DNA from: an uncultured Idiomarina sp.
GTDB lineage: Bacteria > Pseudomonadota > Gammaproteobacteria > Enterobacterales > Alteromonadaceae
Reading direction: 5' to 3'
Assembly: GCA_946885915.1 (NCBI GenBank)
Contig: CAMPHF010000008.1
Span: forward strand, 68,585-132,584
Length of the DNA stretch: 64,000 bases
In this document: piece after piece, positions 1 to 7,464 of the stretch
Position numbering within the stretch: the first letter of the stretch is position 1
Layout of the letters: every line of letters starts with the position of its first letter
Made by a program: the position numbers and the translations under genes
The notes under the pieces: model-generated
Databases searched by the model: none
Told to the model about the DNA's origin: nothing
The model's input: only the letters and a program-made list of their open reading frames with translations

Positions 1-293
1 TTTCCACTCGGCTAACGCTTAGTTCGCGAGTGTCAAACGACACTTTGGTCGCGTTGGTACCGGCTTCGGTACGCACCAAATCATAAGTCGCACTGCCGCT
101 CACTTGCCGCTTGGCAAAATCAACCTCTAGATCGAGTGCTAAATGGCTGGTGCCGATTTCGGCCAGCTTTGCGTAACTGTGGACATCGGTTTCCCGGGTA
201 AGCTCTAGTTCCGACACTTGTGCCTGTGCTGACGTTAAACTTAGCAGCCAGGCGAAAGTGAACATCAAGATCCACTGGGTTTTATTTTGCATT
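1..293 (-). CDS. M1-family metallopeptidase (aminopeptidase N / leukotriene A4 hydrolase-like), N-terminal part
   Basis: Only the first ~97 codons are in the window; the gene runs off the left edge, so the zinc site (HExxH) cannot be checked. Residues 1-24 form a signal peptide (MQNKTQW, a hydrophobic core, then SAQAQ), so the enzyme is exported. The mature start contains DVHSYAKL, then THLALDLEVDF-like residues (here SHLALDLEVDF) and VSFDTRELSV. This is the typical N-terminal beta-saddle opening of secreted bacterial M1 peptidases, which trim N-terminal residues from peptides. The start at 293 has GAGGA about 8 nt upstream. An ATG 8 nt further up is in another frame. The gene is the last of a minus-strand run after the RHH and SPFH genes, with a 22-nt gap, so it may share their promoter. 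Confidence 0.8.
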
Positions 294-315
294 CGTTCAT
301 TCCTCACTCGAACAC

Positions 316-504
316 TCAGCTATTGTTGTCTTCATTATTGCTGGGAGGCTGTGGTTTAGGGAGTCGCCCCGCTTTGCGCAGGGCGTCACGCAGTACATAT
401 TCTATCTGCGCGTTCGCGCTGCGCAACTCATCGTCTGCCCAGCGCTGAACGGCTAGTAAAATATCTTCCCTAATTCGCAAGGGGTAGGCTTTTTTACTAC
501 TCAT
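316..504 (-). CDS. Arc-like ribbon-helix-helix DNA-binding protein, 62 aa
   Basis: Small predicted transcription factor. Residues 6-11 (AYPLRI) fit the short beta strand of a ribbon-helix-helix fold. Two helices follow (REDILLAVQRWADDELRS and NAQIEYVLRDALRKAG), then a polar proline/asparagine tail. This is the layout of Arc/MetJ/CopG-type proteins, which bind as dimers to tandem short palindromes. It lies 63 nt downstream of an SPFH gene in the same direction. Two TGATATCA palindromes stand just before that gene (see 1438-1456), so autorepression of the operon is a reasonable inference. No toxin gene is next to it, so I do not call it an antitoxin. The SD is GAGG, close to the ATG. Confidence 0.75.
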   Translation of the reverse strand: MSSKKAYPLRIREDILLAVQRWADDELRSANAQIEYVLRDALRKAGRLPKPQPPSNNEDNNS

Positions 505-567
505 GTCCTCACCTGATTCTGCTGCATCGCTAGCTTAGGTTGCTGACAATAAAGGGGCAGCCGCAAT

Positions 568-1422
568 CTAGTTATGCAAGGTGCCGGTGTTGATCACAGG
601 TTGGATCTTTTGGTCACCACACAATACCACTAGCAAATTACTTACCATGGCAGCTTTGCGTTCATCATCCAGCTCAATAATTTGCTTGTGCGCAAGCGAC
701 TCCAGCGCTGACTCCACCATACCCACCGCACCTTCGACAATTTTGGCGCGGGCCGCCACAATAGCCGAGGCTTGTTGACGCTGCAGCATTGCACCGGCAA
801 TTTCTTGCGCGTATGCCAAGTGAGAAATACGCGCTTCAATCACTTCAACACCGGCTTTAGCTAAACGCCCTTGCACTTCAGCTTGTAGCTTTTCGGCAAT
901 TTCGTTGCTGTGCGAGCGTAGTGAAATTTGTGCTTCATCACCATCGTACGGGTAAGACGACGTTAAATTGCGCAATGCCGCCTCACTTTGAATAGCGACG
1001 AAAGATTCATAGTCGTCAACTTCGAACACCGCCTCAGCGCTGTCGACCACCTTCCACACCACCACCGCGGCAATTTCAATCGGATTACCATCAAAATCGT
1101 TCACTTTCAGCCGACCGCTTTCAAAGTTTCGTACCCGTTTGGACACTCGCACTTTGCTATAAAACGGATTGGCCCAGCGTAAACCTTCGCGATTTTCGCT
1201 GCCCCGATAAGCACCAAAGAGCTGCATTACCCGCGACTCGTTTGGGTTCACCATAAAAAATCCGAACAAACAGATAAAGCTGATCACTGTGGTGACAACG
1301 GCTACCAACTTTAACAGTGGGTGTGGCAATAGCACCACCGCCAATGCGCTGAGTATAAGTGCCACTGGCACCCAAACCAGGGCAACAAACCCCGAATGAC
1401 TTTTAGCTGCGTACTCATTCAT
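568..1422 (-). CDS. SPFH/band-7 (prohibitin-like) membrane protein
   Basis: 284-aa protein. Residues ~10-58 carry two hydrophobic segments forming a membrane hairpin. A band-7 domain follows from about residue 57 ([14 protein letters not shown]) to ~260, with the usual alanine- and glutamate-rich helical part ([22 protein letters not shown]). SPFH proteins assemble into ring-like membrane scaffolds, often linked to proteases or membrane microdomains; the partner here is unknown. It starts the operon SPFH - RHH regulator - M1 peptidase. GAGGA (1430-1434) lies 7 nt before the ATG. The pairing with a ribbon-helix-helix gene suggests tight dosage control. The family assignment is firm; the cellular role is not. 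Confidence 0.85.
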   Translation of the reverse strand: MNEYAAKSHSGFVALVWVPVALILSALAVVLLPHPLLKLVAVVTTVISFICLFGFFMVNPNESRVMQLFGAYRGSENREGLRWANPFYSKVRVSKRVRNFESGRLKVNDFDGNPIEIAAVVVWKVVDSAEAVFEVDDYESFVAIQSEAALRNLTSSYPYDGDEAQISLRSHSNEIAEKLQAEVQGRLAKAGVEVIEARISHLAYAQEIAGAMLQRQQASAIVAARAKIVEGAVGMVESALESLAHKQIIELDDERKAAMVSNLLVVLCGDQKIQPVINTGTLHN

Positions 1423-1437
1423 GACTCAATCCTCATT

Positions 1438-1456
1438 TGATATCACACTGATATCA
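1438..1456 (-). promoter_or_regulatory. Putative RHH operator: two TGATATCA palindromes
   Basis: The perfect palindrome TGATATCA occurs at 1438-1445 and again at 1449-1456, 11 bp centre to centre, that is one helical turn. The block lies 16-34 nt upstream of the SPFH start codon, just outside its SD. Ribbon-helix-helix repressors typically bind such tandem short palindromes cooperatively, and an RHH gene is second in this operon. Assigning the site to that protein is inference. Confidence 0.55.
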
Positions 1457-1622
1457 CATTTTTAGACGAAGCCAGTGATGAATGCAAATATTTCGTCCGG
1501 CTAAAATGTAACTAATTGTCAGCGGCAAGCAATATGCCAATGCTAGGCAAGCGCCATCGCCTGTGGGAGAATGAACGAAAATACAAGACCCGGATAGGAC
1601 ACTTGGGCCAAGGATAATCAGG

Positions 1623-2360
1623 ATGCGAGTTCCCAGAATTTTTCACCCAACGAGTTTAGCGGCTGAAACCACCGTTGCCCTTACCGACGAAGCTGCGCAG
1701 CACGTTGGCAAAGTATTACGCATGCAAGTTGGCCAAGCCGTCGTGTTATTTAATGGCGACGGCTACGACTATGCAGCAGATATTGTTGATGTCGCCAAGC
1801 GCGAGGTGCAGGTACAGATTAACGCCAAGTTACCGAACCAAACCGAGTCACGTCTGCGTATACATTTGGGGCAAGGTATTTCACGCGGCGACCGCATGGA
1901 TTTTGTATTGCAAAAATCGGTAGAGCTTGGGGTGGCCAGCATTACCCCATTATTTACCGAGCGCTGCGGCGTGAAGCTTACGGGCGAGCGCTTAGAGAAA
2001 AAGCGCCAACAATGGCAAAAAATTGTGAATAGCGCTTGTGAGCAATCGGGCCGCGCGGTGGTGCCTGAAGTTTGTGCGCCGCAAGCCTTAACCGATTGGT
2101 TAGCGCAACAACCAACAGCATCTGTGTGCGTGACGCTTGACCCCCGCGCGCCCCGAGCCCTGCGCGAACTGCCATTAAGTTCGCAGCAAGCCGTTACTTT
2201 GCTGATTGGCCCCGAAGGTGGGCTGAGCGAGCAAGAGATTCAACAAGCTGGGGTGGCAGAGTTTACCCCTGTGCGACTGGGCCCCCGCGTGCTGCGAACT
2301 GAAACCGCCGCGTTAACCGCCTTGGCGGTCTTACAATATGAATTTGGTGATTTAAGTTAA
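1623..2360 (+). CDS. rsmE: 16S rRNA (uracil1498-N3)-methyltransferase RsmE
   Basis: 245 aa, the usual length. RsmE methylates N3 of U1498 in the decoding centre of the 30S subunit using S-adenosylmethionine. An N-terminal PUA-like domain (HPTSL...HVGKVLRMQVGQ) is followed by a SPOUT domain. The knot motifs are visible as LIGPEGGLSEQEI near residue 195 and LGPRVLRTETA near residue 222. AAGGATAATCAGG precedes the ATG. It opens the rsmE-gshB-yqgE-ruvX series, the same order as in Escherichia coli, 57 nt before gshB. Confidence 0.96.
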   Translation: MRVPRIFHPTSLAAETTVALTDEAAQHVGKVLRMQVGQAVVLFNGDGYDYAADIVDVAKREVQVQINAKLPNQTESRLRIHLGQGISRGDRMDFVLQKSVELGVASITPLFTERCGVKLTGERLEKKRQQWQKIVNSACEQSGRAVVPEVCAPQALTDWLAQQPTASVCVTLDPRAPRALRELPLSSQQAVTLLIGPEGGLSEQEIQQAGVAEFTPVRLGPRVLRTETAALTALAVLQYEFGDLS

Positions 2361-2417
2361 CCGCCGTGGTGGTGGCTGCAAGCGTCAACCCTATTAAAAC
2401 TGAGCGAGGATATAGCA

Positions 2418-3365
2418 ATGAAATTAGCCATGATCATGGACCCCATCGCGACCGTAAAAACCCATAAAGATACGAGTTTTAGATTGTTGTTAGAGGCTCA
2501 AGCCCGCGGTTACGAGCTGTTTTACTTAGAAATGGCTGATTTATCTATTGTGCACGGCGAGCCGATGGCCAATGCCCGTACGGTGAAAGTGGTCGATACC
2601 CCGACCGATTTTTACCAGCTGGGTGAGGTGCAGGAAGTCAGTTTGGCGAGTTTCGACGTGATCATGATGCGCAAAGATCCGCCCTTTGATACCGAATATG
2701 TGTATGCCACTTACATGCTGGAATTGGCTGAGGAGCGCGGTGCGGTGGTGGTGAACAAGCCCCAAAGCCTGCGTGATTGCAACGAAAAGCTATTTACCTC
2801 TTGGTTTGCCGAACATATTCCGCCTACCATCGTAACTCGGCGCGCGGACCAAATTCGGGCCTTTCATCAAACCCATCAAGACATCATTTTGAAGCCTCTC
2901 GATGGCATGGGCGGCGCCTCTATTTTCCGAGTAACCGCGGATGGCAATAACCTTGGCGTGATTATTGAAACGCTCACCGAGCATGGTAGCCGCTATGCGA
3001 TGGTGCAACGCTACCTGCCAGCCATTAAAGACGGCGATAAGCGCATTATTATGATTGATGGCGAGGCGATGCCCTACAGTTTGGCGCGAATCCCATCGGC
3101 AGGTGAAACCCGCGGTAACCTTGCGGCGGGTGGCAGTGGCCGGCCACAGCCCTTAAGCGAGAGCGACTGGGCATTGGCAAAAGCGGTGGGGCCAGAGCTG
3201 AAAAAACGCGGCTTGTTGTTAGTCGGCTTAGACGTAATTGGCGACCGGATTACCGAAATTAATGTCACTAGCCCAACTTGCATGCGCGAAATTGAAGCCG
3301 CCTTTGATATCAATATTGCGGCCAAATTATTCGAAGCTATTGAGGCACGCTTGCCTAAGGCATAA
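2418..3365 (+). CDS. gshB: Glutathione synthetase
   Basis: 315 aa, matching the bacterial GshB family. It joins gamma-glutamylcysteine and glycine with ATP to make glutathione in the cytosol. The N-terminal domain begins MKLAMIMDPIATVKTHKDTS. The ATP-grasp region contains ILKPLDGMGGASIFRV and the C-terminal metal/substrate part DVIGDRITEINVTSPTCMRE. GCGAGGA lies upstream of the ATG. A hairpin terminator follows (3388-3419), so yqgE-ruvX may use a separate promoter. Confidence 0.97.
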   Translation: MKLAMIMDPIATVKTHKDTSFRLLLEAQARGYELFYLEMADLSIVHGEPMANARTVKVVDTPTDFYQLGEVQEVSLASFDVIMMRKDPPFDTEYVYATYMLELAEERGAVVVNKPQSLRDCNEKLFTSWFAEHIPPTIVTRRADQIRAFHQTHQDIILKPLDGMGGASIFRVTADGNNLGVIIETLTEHGSRYAMVQRYLPAIKDGDKRIIMIDGEAMPYSLARIPSAGETRGNLAAGGSGRPQPLSESDWALAKAVGPELKKRGLLLVGLDVIGDRITEINVTSPTCMREIEAAFDINIAAKLFEAIEARLPKA

Positions 3366-3387
3366 GTGTTAGCCGTCTAGCCCACCG

Positions 3388-3419
3388 AGTCAGCGTGAAT
3401 TTTTTCATTCACGCTGACT
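3388..3419 (+). terminator. Hairpin terminator after gshB
   Basis: A perfect 12-bp stem (AGTCAGCGTGAA at 3388-3399 with TTCACGCTGACT at 3408-3419) has an 8-nt T-rich loop and is followed by only a short T tract (TTAAAT). The position fits an intrinsic terminator for rsmE-gshB. The weak U-run lowers the confidence. Confidence 0.6.
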
Positions 3420-3501
3420 TTAAATAGCGGCCATGCAACCTCATATCCGAATTAGCGTCTAAGCTATCATTATGATCCTAGTAGAGTCGTCGGGAGTCCA
3501 A

Positions 3502-4068
3502 ATGGAAAGTTTATCGAGTTTGCAGAACCATTTTCTGATCGCCATGCCCAGTTTGGATGATCCCCTGTTCAAACGCACGGTCACTTATATTTGTGAGCAT
3601 AATCAGGACGGCGCAATGGGTTTGATCATCAATCAACCCGTTGATTTAACCGTAAATGCGTTGCTCGAACAGCTTGAAATTGTGGTGCCAACATCACGCC
3701 CAGCACTGACCGGGCCGGTATTTGCTGGCGGGCCCGTTGCCCGTGACCGCGGCTTTGTGCTGCACCATCCGCAAGATGTGTGGCGCAGTAGCCTGCAGCT
3801 TAGCGACGACATTATGATCACCACCTCAAAAGATATTTTAGAGCAACTAGGTACTGATGCCGCCCCGGATAAATTTCTGCTCACTTTAGGCTATGCCGGT
3901 TGGGAAGCTGGACAGCTGGAGCGTGAGCTTGCCGAAAATAGCTGGCTCACCATTCCCGCAGATGCTGACATTATGTTTAACACCCCAGTGCAAGAGCGCT
4001 GGCAAAAGGCCACCGAAAAGCTTGGTATTGATATTTGGCAACTTGGCCCGGATGTTGGGCACGCATGA
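3502..4068 (+). CDS. yqgE: YqgE family protein (UPF0301/DUF179)
   Basis: 188 aa from the chosen ATG at 3502, close to E. coli YqgE (187 aa). I prefer it to the in-frame ATG at 3472 because GGGAG lies 6 nt upstream and the family begins ...[17 protein letters not shown]. Conserved segments visible are [17 protein letters not shown] and the GGPV stretch. No enzymatic function is established for the family. Its stop overlaps the start of ruvX (ATGA), so the two are translationally coupled, as in many gammaproteobacteria. Confidence 0.93.
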   Translation: MESLSSLQNHFLIAMPSLDDPLFKRTVTYICEHNQDGAMGLIINQPVDLTVNALLEQLEIVVPTSRPALTGPVFAGGPVARDRGFVLHHPQDVWRSSLQLSDDIMITTSKDILEQLGTDAAPDKFLLTLGYAGWEAGQLERELAENSWLTIPADADIMFNTPVQERWQKATEKLGIDIWQLGPDVGHA

Positions 4069-4484
4069 GTACACTGCTCGGCTTTGACTTTGGTACCAAA
4101 AGTATTGGCGTTGCCGTTGGCCAAACCATTACCGCGCATGCGCAACCGTTAGCTGCCCTGGCCGCGAAAGATGGGCAACCACAATGGTCATTAGTTGAGC
4201 AACTGGTCAAAACCTGGCAGCCCGATTATTTGGTGGTGGGATTACCCCTTAATATGGATGGCACCGAACAACCACTCACGCAATTAGCGCGTAAATTTGG
4301 CCAACGCTTGCATGGCCGGTTTGGCTTACCAGTGCAGTATCAAGACGAGCGGCTGACCACTACCGCGGCGCGCGAGGCGCTGTTTGCGGAAGGCGGGTAT
4401 CGCAACTTAACGAAAGGCCAAGTCGATAGCGCGGCTGCCCAACTCATTTTAGCCGACCATCTGCGCGCGATTGACGTCAGCTAG
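4065..4484 (+). CDS. ruvX: Putative Holliday junction resolvase / pre-16S rRNA nuclease RuvX (YqgF)
   Basis: 139 aa from ATG 4065 (E. coli YqgF 138 aa). An upstream in-frame start at 4035 lies inside yqgE and is less likely. The RNase H-like fold starts with [17 protein letters not shown], carrying the first catalytic aspartate. [16 protein letters not shown] and [15 protein letters not shown] follow, with the second acidic cluster. YqgF matures the 5' end of 16S rRNA and has been proposed as a resolvase. The start overlaps the yqgE stop by ATGA. Confidence 0.94.
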   Translation: MSTLLGFDFGTKSIGVAVGQTITAHAQPLAALAAKDGQPQWSLVEQLVKTWQPDYLVVGLPLNMDGTEQPLTQLARKFGQRLHGRFGLPVQYQDERLTTTAAREALFAEGGYRNLTKGQVDSAAAQLILADHLRAIDVS

Positions 4485-4551
4485 TTGGCGAGATGGGAAA
4501 GTAAAGGTATAGTAAGGCGGATATTTCAACAGCCAGCACGAGGAACTGACT

Positions 4552-4842
4552 TTGTTTGGAAGTGAAGAGCCGTATACCCTAACGGGCAACACCATTACCC
4601 TAAAAGACGAATCACGTCAGCTACTATTGGTGACTAATGACCGTTACCCAAACATTCTCGTAAGTCGCTATGGGGTTGAACTCACCGACTGGGAGCCTAT
4701 TCGTCGTCCTGGCGTAAAGAACATTTCATTACAAGAATTGTTCAAGCGCGAAAAGACCTACTTTTTTGTCCGCGCTGGCGGTACAGAATACCAAATCGAC
4801 CTGAAGTTCACTGAAAATCCAGTGACTGAAGTGAAGTTCTAA
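4552..4842 (+). CDS. Uncharacterised 96-aa protein
   Basis: I do not recognise this family. It starts with TTG at 4552, preceded by GAGGAACTGAC (SD GAGGA). The sequence is rich in short alternating beta-like segments (NTITLKDESRQLLLVTND, KTYFFVRAGGTEYQIDLKF) and has no signal peptide, membrane segment or cysteine. It is therefore probably a small soluble cytosolic beta-protein. Only 4 nt separate it from the next gene, an exported papain-like protein, so the two are probably cotranscribed and may act in one pathway. The function is unknown. Confidence 0.75.
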   Translation: MFGSEEPYTLTGNTITLKDESRQLLLVTNDRYPNILVSRYGVELTDWEPIRRPGVKNISLQELFKREKTYFFVRAGGTEYQIDLKFTENPVTEVKF

Positions 4843-4846
4843 AGCC

Positions 4847-5794
4847 ATGCGACCAATAACCACGGCTGCCTGGCTGTTGTTTGTTGGTTGCAGTCTTTTG
4901 AGTGCGCCAATCCTTGCCGAAACGCGGTTAACCCGCGAGCGTAACGGCGACCATTACCAATTCCAATATGCCTGGCAAACGCCCACTGGTGCTGCTTATG
5001 AAATTACCATGGCGCAAGACATTGAAGCTATTCACCAATCTTTCCGTAAATACCGTGGTTATGAGCTAGAACGCGCCAATCGGGAGCTGCGCTATCGTTT
5101 ATTACGCTATGCCAAGCAGCAAGGCTGGCGCGGCGTTGAGGTAACCTTGAGTGCGCGTGAACAGCAGTTGGATATTGTGCGCCGAGGGCGGCGAGCGAGT
5201 GACGCAGTGTTAGTTGATATGCATGCTGCATACGAGCGTTTGTTCAATGAGTATTTAACTGAGCATTACTACAATCGCATCACCGGGGTGGGTGGCCAAA
5301 CCGGTATTAAACCCGACCATATTGCTATTGCCGAAGCGTCTAGCAACATTATTTTGCCGCTCGCTGATGCGTTTCGCGCAGTGCTTGGCGAAAACACTCA
5401 ACGCACATATTTAGAAGCTGTTTTAAGCTTTATGCAAGGTATTCCCTATCAGGATTTGGCCGACCGGCTCGAAAGCGCAGGTGCTGGCTTCAATCCGCCC
5501 GCCCGTTTACTGCTTGAACATCAGGGCGATTGCGACAGCAAAGTAACCTTAATGGGGGCGTTACTACGTGAATTGATGCCCGACGTACCTGTGTATGCGG
5601 TGTATGTGCCCAATCATGCGTTTTTAGCCCTGCGAATGAGCCAACGGGATGGCGAACAGAGCATTATGATCAATGACCAAAGCTTATTAGTGGTAGAGCC
5701 AACCGGGCCGGCATTGCTGAAAATTGGTGAGCTTGGTGAGACCGCTGCTCGCTATGTGAGCAGCGGCCAATACACGACTGAGCGGTTTCGCTAA
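4847..5794 (+). CDS. Exported transglutaminase/papain-like protein
   Basis: 315 aa with a clear signal peptide (MRPITTAAWLLFVGCSLLSAPILAE). The middle is helical and charged. The C-terminal half (~residues 185-295) carries a Cys-His-acid arrangement like transglutaminase-core proteins. The cysteine is in HQGDCDSKVTLMGALL, the histidine in YVPNHAFLALRM and the acidic residue in VVEPTG. It may be a periplasmic cysteine peptidase, an amidase-like enzyme or a non-catalytic scaffold. No family name can be given from sequence alone. It follows the 96-aa gene by 4 nt and converges on the PhoH gene. Confidence 0.75.
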   Translation: MRPITTAAWLLFVGCSLLSAPILAETRLTRERNGDHYQFQYAWQTPTGAAYEITMAQDIEAIHQSFRKYRGYELERANRELRYRLLRYAKQQGWRGVEVTLSAREQQLDIVRRGRRASDAVLVDMHAAYERLFNEYLTEHYYNRITGVGGQTGIKPDHIAIAEASSNIILPLADAFRAVLGENTQRTYLEAVLSFMQGIPYQDLADRLESAGAGFNPPARLLLEHQGDCDSKVTLMGALLRELMPDVPVYAVYVPNHAFLALRMSQRDGEQSIMINDQSLLVVEPTGPALLKIGELGETAARYVSSGQYTTERFR

Positions 5795-5808
5795 ACGCGA
5801 CTACCGAG

Positions 5809-7272
5809 TTAGAGGTTTTCTTCGGCGTATTGCGCCAAATTACTTCGCACTACGCCATTCAAGTTCACCGTAGCACTGCCCGGATAATCTTTAAAACGCT
5901 CCACAATATAAGTAAGCCCCGAGGTAACTGCGGTTAAGTAGTAGCTATCAATTTGCGCCAAGTTACCCGAACAAATGATTTTGGTGCCGGTACCACAGCG
6001 GGTAATAATGGTTTTTAATTGTGACGCAGTCAGGTTTTGCGCTTCGTCCAAAATAACAATGGCGTTCTGAATACTGCGCCCGCGCATGAAGTTAAGCGAT
6101 TTCAACTGAATATTGGCTTTTTTCATGATGAAGTTCAGGCTTGATTCCATACTTTCATCATTTTTATGAAGCACCTCTAAACTATCGGTAATTGCCGCCA
6201 ACCAAGGCGCCATTTTCTCTTCTTCGGTGCCCGGTAAATAGCCAATAGACTCGGCAATTTCAGGTGTGTTTCGGGTCACGATTATTTTTTCGTAAATGCC
6301 TTGTTCAACCACCATTTCTAACGCTGCGGCTAGCGCCAGCAAAGTTTTACCGCTGCCGGCCGGCCCCGTTAAAATGACCAAATCAATGCTGGTATCCAAC
6401 AGCGCATTCATCGCCATCGCTTGATAAATGTTCTTCGGTTGCACGCCCCAGGCTTTATAACCCATCATGCGGTCATAGCCGAGGTCGAGTAAACGTACCG
6501 ACTGGTCGTTGTAATCGACAACTTTACCGGCGAAGGTTTCATCTTCATCAATAATGTATTGGTTGCGAAATACGCTCGGCAGCGAACTGCGTGATACTTC
6601 ATGCAGTGCATCACGCCCTTGCTGAATACTGGTGACTTCTCCCACATGATCCCAGAATTCGCCTTCGACCTCCAAAAAACCCTTACTTAAGAAGCGAATA
6701 TCATCGATTAATTGGTCAGTGCGGTAGTCTTCAACATATTTAACACCCGCGCCTTTAGCCTTCAGACGCATATTGATGTCTTTGGTCACCAATACCACTT
6801 TGTGGCCGACATATTGTTTTTGTAGCGCTAACGCGGCCTGAATAATCCGATGGTCATTTTCAGTCAATGACAACGCCGATTCGGTTTGGCGCAGTTGATA
6901 ATCGGGATAAATAGCCAAGGTGCCGGCGGCTTGCCGGTTACCTTCTAAACGATTGAGCGACACCCCCGCTAGAATCTGTTCCGGGGTAGCATCTTTAAGG
7001 GCATTTTCTAACGAGCGGATGGCAACTCGCGCATCACGACTGACATCTTTTTGGCGATCTTTAATGGCATCGAGTTCTTCGAGTACCACCATCGGGATCA
7101 CCACATTGTGTTCGTCGAAATTCAAAAATGCGAGGGGTTCGTGAAGCAGTATATTGGTATCTAGAATGTAGAATTTAGTGAGTGTTGGGGTACTAGCTTT
7201 TTGCTTTTTGGTCATTTGACTGGCGTTGATGAGTGCGTGTTCGGTGACTTCAGCAGCAAGTTTATCCGGCAT
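5809..7272 (-). CDS. PIN domain - PhoH family ATPase
   Basis: 487 aa. An N-terminal PIN nuclease domain (FYILDTNILLHEP at ~35, VLEELDAIKD, and later TENDHRI and VTKDINMR acidic motifs) is fused to a PhoH P-loop ATPase. Walker A is GPAGSGKT at residues 303-310 and Walker B is IVILDEAQN. This is the PhoH2/YlaK-type architecture, linked in other bacteria to RNA unwinding and cleavage. GAGG lies 8 nt before the ATG at 7272, which supports that start; a Met at residue 20 lacks an SD. It stands alone, divergent from rapA across 192 nt and convergent with the upstream exported-protein gene. Confidence 0.92.
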   Translation of the reverse strand: MPDKLAAEVTEHALINASQMTKKQKASTPTLTKFYILDTNILLHEPLAFLNFDEHNVVIPMVVLEELDAIKDRQKDVSRDARVAIRSLENALKDATPEQILAGVSLNRLEGNRQAAGTLAIYPDYQLRQTESALSLTENDHRIIQAALALQKQYVGHKVVLVTKDINMRLKAKGAGVKYVEDYRTDQLIDDIRFLSKGFLEVEGEFWDHVGEVTSIQQGRDALHEVSRSSLPSVFRNQYIIDEDETFAGKVVDYNDQSVRLLDLGYDRMMGYKAWGVQPKNIYQAMAMNALLDTSIDLVILTGPAGSGKTLLALAAALEMVVEQGIYEKIIVTRNTPEIAESIGYLPGTEEEKMAPWLAAITDSLEVLHKNDESMESSLNFIMKKANIQLKSLNFMRGRSIQNAIVILDEAQNLTASQLKTIITRCGTGTKIICSGNLAQIDSYYLTAVTSGLTYIVERFKDYPGSATVNLNGVVRSNLAQYAEENL

Positions 7273-7464
7273 AGCGCAGCCTCGTTTTAATAGTAGATTA
7301 TTATGGTAATTACTTGTCGTTCAACTGCACTTTTAGCGTAGCCTAGTTTTTGTGACATAGTGGTGACAGTTCGTCGATTTTTACAAAATATTTTTGGTCG
7401 CTAGCGTCTATGCTTGAGTTTCGCTAACATAGCGCCCCTTTGAAATAACGGTGTAACGAGCTAT

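Noticed and set aside
316..504. RHH protein as antitoxin of a toxin-antitoxin pair
   Set aside because: Its neighbours are an SPFH protein and an M1 peptidase; neither is a known toxin type.
3472..3501. Longer start of YqgE
   Set aside because: It adds ten residues that lack family similarity; the ATG at 3502 has the better SD.
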